This document shows, piece after piece, positions 26,140-33,010 of a stretch of 40,825 bases of DNA; position 1 is the stretch's first letter; every line of letters begins with the position of its first letter. This DNA comes from Puia dinghuensis (GTDB taxonomy: Bacteria; Bacteroidota; Bacteroidia; Chitinophagales; Chitinophagaceae): assembly GCA_026225275.1 (NCBI GenBank), contig JAMFSL010000064.1, positions 1-40,825 of the forward strand, given 5' to 3'. The notes under the pieces are model-generated. The model was not told where the DNA came from. It was given only the letters and a program-made list of their open reading frames with translations, and did no database searches. Both the position numbers and the translations under genes were made by a program.

Positions 26140-26712
26140 TCAGGCTCGCCTGGGAGGTGGAGAAGGTGTTTCTCCGCTGATGGCAACCAGGCGGCAGACC
26201 TGCCGGGTGGCAGACGCCTTAAAAAGACAGTCGTTCCATGGAAGCATCAGGACGTAGCCCCGTAAAGCTTCGATATCGGAAAATGCAGGGGGGCTTTTGA
26301 CGGCCGTTACCTCATGGCCTCCCCCTGGTAAAACGCGCCCCGCCTCCTTAAAATAATTATGATTAAACGACAAAAGATCCTGTTCTTCCTCGTCGCGCAG
26401 GAGAAACACATAGTCCGTATCATTGATGCGGTCTCTTTCAGCCACGTCGAACAGTTCATTATTATACCATACCTCATCCGATTCATCCCTTTGCAGCCGG
26501 CATACCGGGACTTTTAATATATCGGAACTGTCCCCCGGACTCAACTTTGCGAGTGCCAGTCTGGCTTCCAATTTGGCCTTGAGCAAGGAAAACGAGAAAT
26601 AGCCGTAATAGAAAAGACTATTACAGAAGACGGTCAGCAGCAGAATACTTGCCAGTTTTCTCAATGGTGAAAATGTCAGTTTTGGTATCGGAAGGTAGAT
26701 AAAAGATACCAT
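26140..26712 (-). CDS. Single-pass membrane protein of unknown function
   Basis: A 190-residue protein with one transmembrane helix near the N-terminus (about 18-45, A-S-I-L-L-L-T-V-F-C). The soluble remainder (about 50-185) is probably extracytoplasmic. It contains an acidic part (L-L-R-D-E-E-E-Q-D-L-L-S-F-N-H-N-Y-F-K), a G-G-G-H-E-V segment and a Pro-rich end. It lies immediately upstream of a TonB receptor on the same strand and may be an accessory partner of it. No known domain recognised. Confidence 0.65.
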   Translation of the reverse strand: MVSFIYLPIPKLTFSPLRKLASILLLTVFCNSLFYYGYFSFSLLKAKLEARLALAKLSPGDSSDILKVPVCRLQRDESDEVWYNNELFDVAERDRINDTDYVFLLRDEEEQDLLSFNHNYFKEAGRVLPGGGHEVTAVKSPPAFSDIEALRGYVLMLPWNDCLFKASATRQVCRLVAISGETPSPPPRRA

Positions 26713-26781
26713 ATTAGTACAACCGACATCTCTACCCGCCCCGGACAGCCCTTTCCCTACACTAACATCAAAAAAAATGGG

Positions 26782-27336
26782 CTAAGCAGCAGAAGCTGCG
26801 AACGGATTGACCGATCGCCACATCCGGTACAGCACGATCACCGGAAAAATGACCCAGGCCGCATTGGACAAAAACACCCGGCCCAAAGCCGGGGAAGCGT
26901 ATTGCCCGCACACTTCCTCAAACAAAATGATCGACACATTCGTCAGCATGACGGAGGCCCACATAATGCTGCCGAAACGGATCCAGTTCTTCCCTTTCGC
27001 ATAGGCATAGATCGCCAGCGCATAGAAAGGACCGAAGAAAAGAGCGTCGATCCAGATAGTAGCACGCCACCAGGCCGGTCGCGCCATCAATACAGGGTCG
27101 AAATGACTGCCATACCAATGCACAAGATCAACCATACTGGCCGGCGGCCACACGGGATAACGGAAATGGCTCGCATCACGGATGACCAGTTGTTCAAGGT
27201 CGACGATATAGGTGATAAAGAAAAGATTGACGCAAAAAAAGACGATGAGGGCAATGTCGATCGGCCGCCTGGACAGCGGCAATGACGGTATAACGGCGGG
27301 TTGATGGGTTGTCATTGGAGATTGGTGAGTTATCAT
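26782..27336 (-). CDS. EXPERA-domain (emopamil-binding-like) membrane protein
   Basis: A 184-residue polytopic membrane protein with four predicted helices (about 27-47, 98-113, 122-140, 155-172). The pattern fits the EXPERA domain of TM6SF, emopamil-binding protein and sigma-2 receptor proteins: D-L-E-Q-L-V after helix 1, D-L-V-H-W-Y-G before helix 2, then W-I-D-A-L-F-F-G-P-F-Y and the membrane-buried E-E near residue 141. Eukaryotic relatives isomerise or bind sterols and lipids; the bacterial role is unknown. Its ATG overlaps the stop of the upstream dioxygenase gene by the ATGA arrangement, so the two are translationally coupled. A Met at residue 8 is an alternative start. Confidence 0.75.
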   Translation of the reverse strand: MITHQSPMTTHQPAVIPSLPLSRRPIDIALIVFFCVNLFFITYIVDLEQLVIRDASHFRYPVWPPASMVDLVHWYGSHFDPVLMARPAWWRATIWIDALFFGPFYALAIYAYAKGKNWIRFGSIMWASVMLTNVSIILFEEVCGQYASPALGRVFLSNAAWVIFPVIVLYRMWRSVNPFAASAA

Positions 27337-28169
27337 TGAGCTCCCGCGATTTTCACGGAAGTCATCGAAAATGAACCTGCCAGATAGCGGTCGTTGAACA
27401 AAGTGACGCTGTCATCTTTTTCCTGCAATGCCAGCGTATACAAAAGGGGTAGGTAGTGCTCGGGCGTCGGTATGGCCAGGTCGAAAGCTCTGCCCCGGGA
27501 ATGCCACTGAATGAGTGACGCGTGATCCCCTTGCAGGATCGACTGTTTCATTTTCTCGCCCGCCTCGACGGCCCAGTCATACGCGTAGCCAGGCGTATCC
27601 ATCTTATTCCAGGCTGCCATCGGAATATTATGGACCATATTCCCGCTGCCGATGATCAACACACCCTTTGTCCGCAATGCAGCCAGTTCCCGGGCTAGAT
27701 CATAATGCCAGGAAGCCGGTTGGGAATAATCCAGGCTCATCTCGATGACAGGAACATCGGCTTGGGGGTATAAATGCCGGATGACGCTCCAGGCGCCGTG
27801 GTCCAGCCCCCACTCATAGTCCAGCCCGACAGGGGTTCCCGAAATGATACGTTGGGTCTCCAGCGCGAGTTCCGGATCTCCGGGGGCGGGATACTCTACT
27901 TCGTACAAGGCACGGGGAAAACCACCGAAATCATGGATGGTTCTCGGCTTCGGCATGGCTGTGACACGGGTGCCCTTTGTTTCCCAGTGCGCCGATATAC
28001 AGAGGATCGCCTGGGGTTTCGGCAGGGTCTCCGCTATTCGTCTGAAGCCTTCGACGAATTCATTTTCTTGTATCGCATTCATCGGGTTGCCATGACCCAC
28101 GAAGAGCGCGGGCATTTTAGCCGTAGGGCCCAGATGGCTCACCATCTTACCTAAATCGCTGGATTTCAT
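27333..28169 (-). CDS. ygiD: 4,5-DOPA-type extradiol dioxygenase (LigB superfamily)
   Basis: A 278-residue class III extradiol dioxygenase close to YgiD/DODA. The metal and catalytic histidines are visible: H26 in F-V-G-H-G-N-P, H61 in I-S-A-H-W-E, H124 in L-D-H-G-A-W, and H180 in N-M-V-H-N. Such enzymes open catechol rings of L-DOPA or related diols between C4 and C5; the natural substrate in bacteria is generally unknown. ATG 28169 is used; M9 and M19 are alternatives, and the family N-terminus begins around M19 (M-P-A-L-F-V-G-H). It is the first gene of a coupled pair with the EXPERA membrane protein. The symbol is by family resemblance only. Confidence 0.9.
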   Translation of the reverse strand: MKSSDLGKMVSHLGPTAKMPALFVGHGNPMNAIQENEFVEGFRRIAETLPKPQAILCISAHWETKGTRVTAMPKPRTIHDFGGFPRALYEVEYPAPGDPELALETQRIISGTPVGLDYEWGLDHGAWSVIRHLYPQADVPVIEMSLDYSQPASWHYDLARELAALRTKGVLIIGSGNMVHNIPMAAWNKMDTPGYAYDWAVEAGEKMKQSILQGDHASLIQWHSRGRAFDLAIPTPEHYLPLLYTLALQEKDDSVTLFNDRYLAGSFSMTSVKIAGAQ

Positions 28170-28203
28170 TTCCCAAAGGTACCCCTCTTCCGGATTTTAC
28201 AAC

Positions 28204-28236
28204 AAAAAAGCTGCATGAGGAGGATGCAGCTTTTTT
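28204..28236. terminator. Perfect bidirectional terminator hairpin between divergent genes
   Basis: A perfect 13-bp stem (28204-28216 with 28224-28236, seven-base loop) with six As on one side and six Ts on the other, so it can work on both strands. It lies in the 320-bp gap between two genes that are transcribed away from each other. It therefore terminates no annotated gene; it may end a small RNA or act in the leader of the dioxygenase gene. The rest of the gap holds the operator and promoter of the next regulator. Confidence 0.7.
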
Positions 28237-28410
28237 GGGATTCGGAGAGTAAGCTCGAAGGAAATCTTCATCGAGAATGGATACCAGGATTACACAGGAT
28301 ATTGAAGACGTTCTCCGGAGGTCTGATTTTAAAAACGGGCGTTTGGTATGGTATAAATGTAATAAGGACATCTATTAATGACTGTAGGAATTTTTCTAAT
28401 TTGTAGGATT

Positions 28411-28428
28411 TGTAGACGGATTACTACA
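28411..28428 (+). promoter_or_regulatory. 18-bp inverted-repeat operator upstream of response regulator 1
   Basis: TGTAG-ACGGATTA-CTACA: 5-bp arms with an 8-bp spacer. The same element occurs upstream of the kinase gene and the second regulator. Additional TGTAG half-sites precede it at 28383 and 28402. Exactly 21 bp separate it from a TAGTTTTA element at 28450-28457. Confidence 0.6.
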
Positions 28429-28449
28429 ATAGAATTCGATAAATTATAA

Positions 28450-28457
28450 TAGTTTTA
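28450..28457 (+). promoter_or_regulatory. Candidate -7 promoter element of response regulator 1
   Basis: TAGTTTTA differs from the Bacteroidota TAnnTTTG consensus only in the last base. It lies 32 bp before the ATG at 28490 and 21 bp after the operator. No clear -33 element, which fits an activator-dependent promoter. Confidence 0.4.
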
Positions 28458-28489
28458 CATATCAGAGAAGCAAAGAAAAATCAAAGTAT

Positions 28490-29137
28490 ATGCGAACCAC
28501 AAAATTCCTGGTCGCAGACGACCACGCCATCGTAAGGGCCGGTCTCAAAACACTGATGAAGGATATTCACCCCTTCGCCCAGGGCGATGAAGCTGTCAAC
28601 GGGAACCAGGTGATCGATCTCGTGAAGAACAACCACTATGATATCATCATCCTGGACGTCAATATGCCCGACACGGATTGTATCGCCATGGTCAGTAATA
28701 TCCTGGCTTATAAGGAAAAAAGCAAGATCCTGATTTTCAGCATGAAGTCTGAAGAATTATATGCAAAAAGGTTCCTGAAACTAGGGGTGCGGGGTTACCT
28801 GGATAAGGAATCCAACGCCGAAGAAATAAAGAAAGCTATAGAAAATGTAATGACCGGAAGCCTGTATATAAGTCCGAACCTGAAAAAAAACATGCACGAG
28901 GATATGTTGACCAAAAGAGTGGATAATCCATTTGAAAAGCTATCCAACAGGGAAATACAGATCGCCAAGTATCTTTTGCTCGGTTATTCCCCTACCGAAA
29001 TTAAAAAAACACTAAACCTGCATTCATCCACCGTCGGAACGCATAGGCTTCGCTTTTTTGAAAAGCTTAAGGTAAAAAACCTGTTTGAGTTGGGGGAACT
29101 GGTTAAATTATACCAGGTGGACCTCTCTAAGCTCTGA
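28490..29137 (+). CDS. Response regulator with LuxR-type HTH (RR1)
   Basis: A 215-residue two-component regulator. The receiver (about 4-125) has the acidic pair D10/D11, phospho-acceptor D56 (I-I-I-L-D-V-N-M-P), S84 at the Thr/Ser switch position and K106 in Y-L-D-K-E-S, so it is complete. The LuxR/NarL helix-turn-helix lies at about 145-205 (L-S-N-R-E-I-Q-I-A-K, then T-E-I-K-K-T-L-N-L-H-S-S-T-V-G-T-H). It converges with the propeller histidine kinase gene, overlapping it by 11 bp at the 3' ends, and is the likely partner of that kinase. It shares an operator with the kinase and the truncated regulator RR2. Confidence 0.94.
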   Translation: MRTTKFLVADDHAIVRAGLKTLMKDIHPFAQGDEAVNGNQVIDLVKNNHYDIIILDVNMPDTDCIAMVSNILAYKEKSKILIFSMKSEELYAKRFLKLGVRGYLDKESNAEEIKKAIENVMTGSLYISPNLKKNMHEDMLTKRVDNPFEKLSNREIQIAKYLLLGYSPTEIKKTLNLHSSTVGTHRLRFFEKLKVKNLFELGELVKLYQVDLSKL

Positions 29138-32100
29138 AGTTGATCACGACCATGGTGCCTGATCCGGGCCGGGCCTCGATACTCAATGTCCCGCCCAGTT
29201 TCCTCAGCAGTTCCGTAATGAACCGGTACCCGAAGGTTGTTGTCGCCTTATATGTGTCTTCTTCCGTATAAGACAATATTTCCTTGATTTTCGCAGCAGG
29301 CATACCGGGCCCGGTATCATCAACCCTGATCCTGATGAGCCCATCCGCCCGATCCGCCACAATGGTGACGCTTCCCTGCTGCGTATATTTCACCGCATTG
29401 TCCACGAGGTTCCTCAGGATGATCGACAGGATATTACTGTCGGAGAAAAATGTCAGCCCGGGAGGAATGTCATATTCTATGGATATCCCTTTCCGGCGGG
29501 CCATATCCTTATAGAAGGCTACGGTTTCCCTGACAAATTCATCCACCACGATCAGTTCGTTTTTGATGACAAAACCACCCTTCTGGCTATTGTACCATAC
29601 TAAAAAATCCGAGCTGAACTGGCACATTATATTGCAGGACTCCTTCAAATACCCTAATATCTCACGCACTTCCGCCTTGTCCAACGTGTCATACTTTTCA
29701 TCGAGATGATTGATCAGCAAAGACTGCGAAAACAGTGGCGATCTCAGGTCGTGCATGATCACGGAGATCAGTTTTTCCTTCAGCAAAGTGCTTTGCTCAA
29801 GCTCATGGGTCCTGTCCTCTACTTTCATCTGTAAACGAAAGTTTTGCCTGCGCAGGAACTGTGTTCTGAGCCTCAGCAAAATGAATATCAGGCCGACTAA
29901 CAACACGATCAGCAATGTCATAAATGCTTTCGTGTTATACCAATGAGGAAGAACCTCAAACGATACACTGGCATAGGAGACATCGTCAGAACCCCATCCG
30001 TTCATTTTCCTGATCCGCAAGGTATATTTTCCGGCAAGCAACCTGTTGATGACAATCTTCCCATTTCTGTCCACAACGCTCCAGTTATCATCCATCGGAT
30101 CCAGCTTATATTCCAGCCGCAGATTATCCTCCAACCCATAAAACGGTGTACTGATATCCACTGCAAGGTGATTGAAGCCGGGGTTGATCCTGATCGGCCC
30201 GGCACCGCCGGAATTGACGGAATCTACTGCGATACGGTCTATAAAAATGGCATTATCGGGAAGGTCGGACCGGATGCTGTCGGGACGAAAGCATACTATC
30301 CCGTTAAGGCTGGGGAAATAGAAATTGCCCTCCGCATCCTTGAGCGCCGCGGGATTGCAACCACCGTTGAATTCATTGGTATTGAACCCGGATAATTTAT
30401 CATAATAATAATAGAAATAGCGCTGGGTACTCCCCCCGGCAGCTTTGTCCAGATCTTCCTTTCTTATCTTGAACAGCCCATGATTCGTGCTGATCCAGAA
30501 AAAACCAAGATCGTCTTCCAGAAAAGCGTGGGCGGTAGCCAGGTATTTTGGGGGATCCAGAGGCAAAGGAATGAAATGTCCGTCTACGTATTTAAAAAAA
30601 CCATCCCCGTAGGTGCCGATCCAGATGCTATTGTCCTTTGCTTTAAAAATATGTCGAACATAGACATGGGGTAAAACAGGATTGTCCCTTACCCTGTTGG
30701 TCGCTATATCATAGGCATACATTCCGTTCCGGGTCGCTATCCATAATTCCCCGGGAGATACTTCCATAAAGGATTCGATGTTATGCCGGACAAATGCAGG
30801 ATACCGGACCAGTTCCGGGTGCAATTTGCCCCCCTCCATCTTCAATAAGGAAGTAGTTGAGGCTACCCAAACGGCGCCTGAATGATCTTCTGCGACACAT
30901 TCGATCGGGGATCCCAGTTCTATGCTGTCCCGGTAGATGAGCCTTGAAAAATCACTGTCATAGATCAGCAAATGGTTACGTTTGCTCAACCATATCGAAT
31001 GATCCCGGGCCCTATACAGGCAATTCCTGCCGGGCTTATCCTCATCACTGAATAAAACGTTCCCATGACCGCCTTTAACGTCAAGGATCCCGTTGCTGGT
31101 GAGGAGCCTTCCCCCCGGCAGCAGTTGAAAAGTCATGAATATATTGTCATTGAAATCTTTGGTCTCAAAGGTCAATGCCCGAAATATCCTCGGGGAAATG
31201 ACATATAAACCCGAATTCTGGGTTCCTATAAAAAGCCGCCGCCATTTCTTATCATATTGAAAGGAATAAACAGGGATATTGTCTAAGAACCGGAGACCGC
31301 CGAAAAGAAGGTTTGCCTTCAACACATTATTCTCAATCGTCAGTTCATAGATATCGCTATGGTCCCTGAGGATCGCCTGGTCGCCTTTTGCGCCCATAAA
31401 AAAATCGGGCGGCGGGGAGGATTCGAACACTTTCCATTTGTCCGATACAGATGTATCTACTTTTATATCGGTCTGCTTTCCGTTCTTAAAAAACACGGGT
31501 TTGCCGGTATCGTCCCGGAAAAAGAAAATGCCGTTTAAAAAACACGCCTGGGTATTGTCCCGTTTCAATCCTACCGGCAATTTGGTGACTTCTTCGGTCA
31601 CGTTATTGAGATAATAAAAATCATTGTGACGCCGGATGATTATTTCATGCTCATTCAGCGTCCAGTAGGAGGTCGAACGGCATAGGTCATTCAGCAAGGC
31701 TGTATCGACTGATCCTTCTTTCGACCGGGAATAATGGTTGAACAAAGGAGTACAATCGAAAATACCATTGGAATAATGACTGATGAACTTATGCGGCAGC
31801 AACGTTGCCTGTGTATCCAGGACGATTTTATATCCCGGTGTGATGGTAAAGATCTCGGAACCGTCAAAGGCTGTGGTCAGATGGGTATCCTGCCCTGCCG
31901 TAAGCGACAACACATCAAAGCGATTGGACTGTAAGCCGGCAACATTGGCGGTATTGTAAATCCGGAAATGCTGGCCGTCGAATCTTACCAGGCCATTCTC
32001 CGTAGAGATCCAGAGGAAATTATTCTTATCCAGCAGCAGGTCCTTTGCGCTGTTTTGAGGCAGGCCGTTCTCACTGTTGTACTGCCTGACAACATATTGT

Positions 32101-32189
32101 TCGGTAGTCAACTGCATAGGATCCCCAATGGTCTGAGCACACGCTACCCCATTGATCAGTAGAAGGAGAAGAACCTTAACCAGCCTCAT
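29127..32189 (-). CDS. Two-component propeller sensor histidine kinase (Reg_prop/Y_Y_Y)
   Basis: A kinase of 1020 residues from ATG 32189, which starts a clean signal peptide (ends A-C-A-Q); an ATG 51 codons upstream would place a non-signal segment first. A periplasmic double beta-propeller of Reg_prop repeats (about 30-660) has repeats such as N-F-L-W-I-S-T-E-N-G-L and S-I-W-I-G-T-Y-G-D-G-F. A Y_Y_Y domain spans about 670-745 and a TM helix about 752-772. HisKA has the phospho-acceptor H813 in I-M-H-D-L-R-S-P. The HATPase domain has D-N-A-V-K-Y and D-D-T-G-P-G-M-P. The second G box reads F-G-Y-R-F instead of G-L-G-L, so ATP-lid behaviour may differ. Family members sense glycans or other ligands. 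It lies between the two LuxR-type regulators and is divergent from RR2. Confidence 0.94.
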   Translation of the reverse strand: MRLVKVLLLLLINGVACAQTIGDPMQLTTEQYVVRQYNSENGLPQNSAKDLLLDKNNFLWISTENGLVRFDGQHFRIYNTANVAGLQSNRFDVLSLTAGQDTHLTTAFDGSEIFTITPGYKIVLDTQATLLPHKFISHYSNGIFDCTPLFNHYSRSKEGSVDTALLNDLCRSTSYWTLNEHEIIIRRHNDFYYLNNVTEEVTKLPVGLKRDNTQACFLNGIFFFRDDTGKPVFFKNGKQTDIKVDTSVSDKWKVFESSPPPDFFMGAKGDQAILRDHSDIYELTIENNVLKANLLFGGLRFLDNIPVYSFQYDKKWRRLFIGTQNSGLYVISPRIFRALTFETKDFNDNIFMTFQLLPGGRLLTSNGILDVKGGHGNVLFSDEDKPGRNCLYRARDHSIWLSKRNHLLIYDSDFSRLIYRDSIELGSPIECVAEDHSGAVWVASTTSLLKMEGGKLHPELVRYPAFVRHNIESFMEVSPGELWIATRNGMYAYDIATNRVRDNPVLPHVYVRHIFKAKDNSIWIGTYGDGFFKYVDGHFIPLPLDPPKYLATAHAFLEDDLGFFWISTNHGLFKIRKEDLDKAAGGSTQRYFYYYYDKLSGFNTNEFNGGCNPAALKDAEGNFYFPSLNGIVCFRPDSIRSDLPDNAIFIDRIAVDSVNSGGAGPIRINPGFNHLAVDISTPFYGLEDNLRLEYKLDPMDDNWSVVDRNGKIVINRLLAGKYTLRIRKMNGWGSDDVSYASVSFEVLPHWYNTKAFMTLLIVLLVGLIFILLRLRTQFLRRQNFRLQMKVEDRTHELEQSTLLKEKLISVIMHDLRSPLFSQSLLINHLDEKYDTLDKAEVREILGYLKESCNIMCQFSSDFLVWYNSQKGGFVIKNELIVVDEFVRETVAFYKDMARRKGISIEYDIPPGLTFFSDSNILSIILRNLVDNAVKYTQQGSVTIVADRADGLIRIRVDDTGPGMPAAKIKEILSYTEEDTYKATTTFGYRFITELLRKLGGTLSIEARPGSGTMVVINFRA

Positions 32190-32213
32190 ATTCCCAAAAA
32201 TTACTATATTAAA

Positions 32214-32231
32214 TGTAGTAATTTTCCTACA
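32214..32231 (-). promoter_or_regulatory. 18-bp inverted-repeat operator upstream of the propeller kinase
   Basis: Read on the minus strand: TGTAG-GAAAATTA-CTACA. It has the same arms, spacer length and TTA-CTACA side as the two regulator sites. It ends 24 bp before the kinase ATG, and its CTACA arm runs into a TACATTTA element. Here the site therefore overlaps the promoter, unlike at the regulator genes. Confidence 0.6.
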
Positions 32232-32385
32232 TATCTGATTAATCAAAGAACGTTCAATGACGAAATATCTACATTCAGGCGGCCGCCATTCCGGCAAAGG
32301 GTCGATATTTCCAGCAATTCCGGTTTCACCGTCTTCATTCATCTGGTTTTTTGAAGCTAAAATAGTCCCGGCCGGACCAATTGCC

Positions 32386-32394
32386 TGTAGTAAT
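32386..32394 (-). promoter_or_regulatory. Extra operator half-site between kinase and RR2
   Basis: ATTACTACA on the minus strand, identical to the right half of the RR1 and kinase sites. No second arm is present at the expected distance. It may add cooperativity. Confidence 0.35.
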
Positions 32395-32415
32395 CGTTTT
32401 AAAAGATTTTTAAAA

Positions 32416-32433
32416 TGTCGACGGTTTACTACA
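32416..32433 (+). promoter_or_regulatory. 18-bp inverted-repeat operator upstream of RR2
   Basis: TGTCG-ACGGTTTA-CTACA. With the two flanking bases, 18 of 20 positions match the RR1 site. Exactly 21 bp separate it from TAGCTTTA at 32455-32462. Confidence 0.6.
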
Positions 32434-32454
32434 ATCCGGGATAGAAATTCAGGA

Positions 32455-32462
32455 TAGCTTTA
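32455..32462 (+). promoter_or_regulatory. Candidate -7 promoter element of RR2
   Basis: TAGCTTTA, one base from TAnnTTTG, 20 bp before the ATG. Same operator-to-element distance (21 bp) as at RR1. Confidence 0.4.
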
Positions 32463-32482
32463 TTTGTATAGAGTCCCCCAAT

Positions 32483-33010
32483 ATGAAAAAAAGGGTATTA
32501 ATAGCAGAGGATCATGCCATTGCCAGATCAGGCATCAAATTAGCCATCAAAGACATCCTACCGCTTGCGGTTGTCCATGAAGCCGGCAGCGAAAAAGAAG
32601 TAATGTTGTCAGTACGGGAAAATGATTATGACCTGATTATCCTGGCGGTTGCTATGCCGGATACAGAATCCGTTGCCCTCATCAGCCATCTATTTTCCTG
32701 TAAAAAAGACAGCAGGGTGCTGATCTTCGGGGCGAATGCCGGCAAAGCGAGCCTTCCTGACCGCAAGCACCCGGCAACGGAAAACCCGTTTGAAAGGCTC
32801 TCGGCCAAAGAAAAGTTGATTGCCCAATATTACCTGAAGGGCTATACCAGCACGGAAATCAAAAAGATCCTTTGTCTGCATGCCTCAACAATCGGAACAT
32901 TTAAGACACGGCTGTTTGAGAAACTAAAAATAAAGAGCCTGATCGGCCTTTTCGAATTAGCCCGGGTCCATCAACCCGAACCCTTCGCCTTGCCGAGGGA
33001 TACTTTGTAA
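32483..33010 (+). CDS. Truncated LuxR-type response regulator without phospho-acceptor (RR2)
   Basis: A 175-residue paralogue of RR1. The first half of the receiver is present with the acidic pair E9/D10. The phospho-acceptor position is A55 (L-I-I-L-A-V-A-M-P), and the Ser/Thr switch is G83. About 40 residues that hold the conserved Lys and the output surface are missing: after V-L-I-F-G-A-N-A the chain jumps to the linker N-P-F-E-R-L. The helix-turn-helix (about 107-165) is intact and very like RR1 (T-E-I-K-K-I-L-C-L-H-A-S-T-I-G-T). It should bind DNA without phosphorylation control. The reading frame is clean, so this is not simple decay. It is divergent from the kinase gene and its last 40 bp overlap the convergent AsmA gene. 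Confidence 0.88.
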   Translation: MKKRVLIAEDHAIARSGIKLAIKDILPLAVVHEAGSEKEVMLSVRENDYDLIILAVAMPDTESVALISHLFSCKKDSRVLIFGANAGKASLPDRKHPATENPFERLSAKEKLIAQYYLKGYTSTEIKKILCLHASTIGTFKTRLFEKLKIKSLIGLFELARVHQPEPFALPRDTL

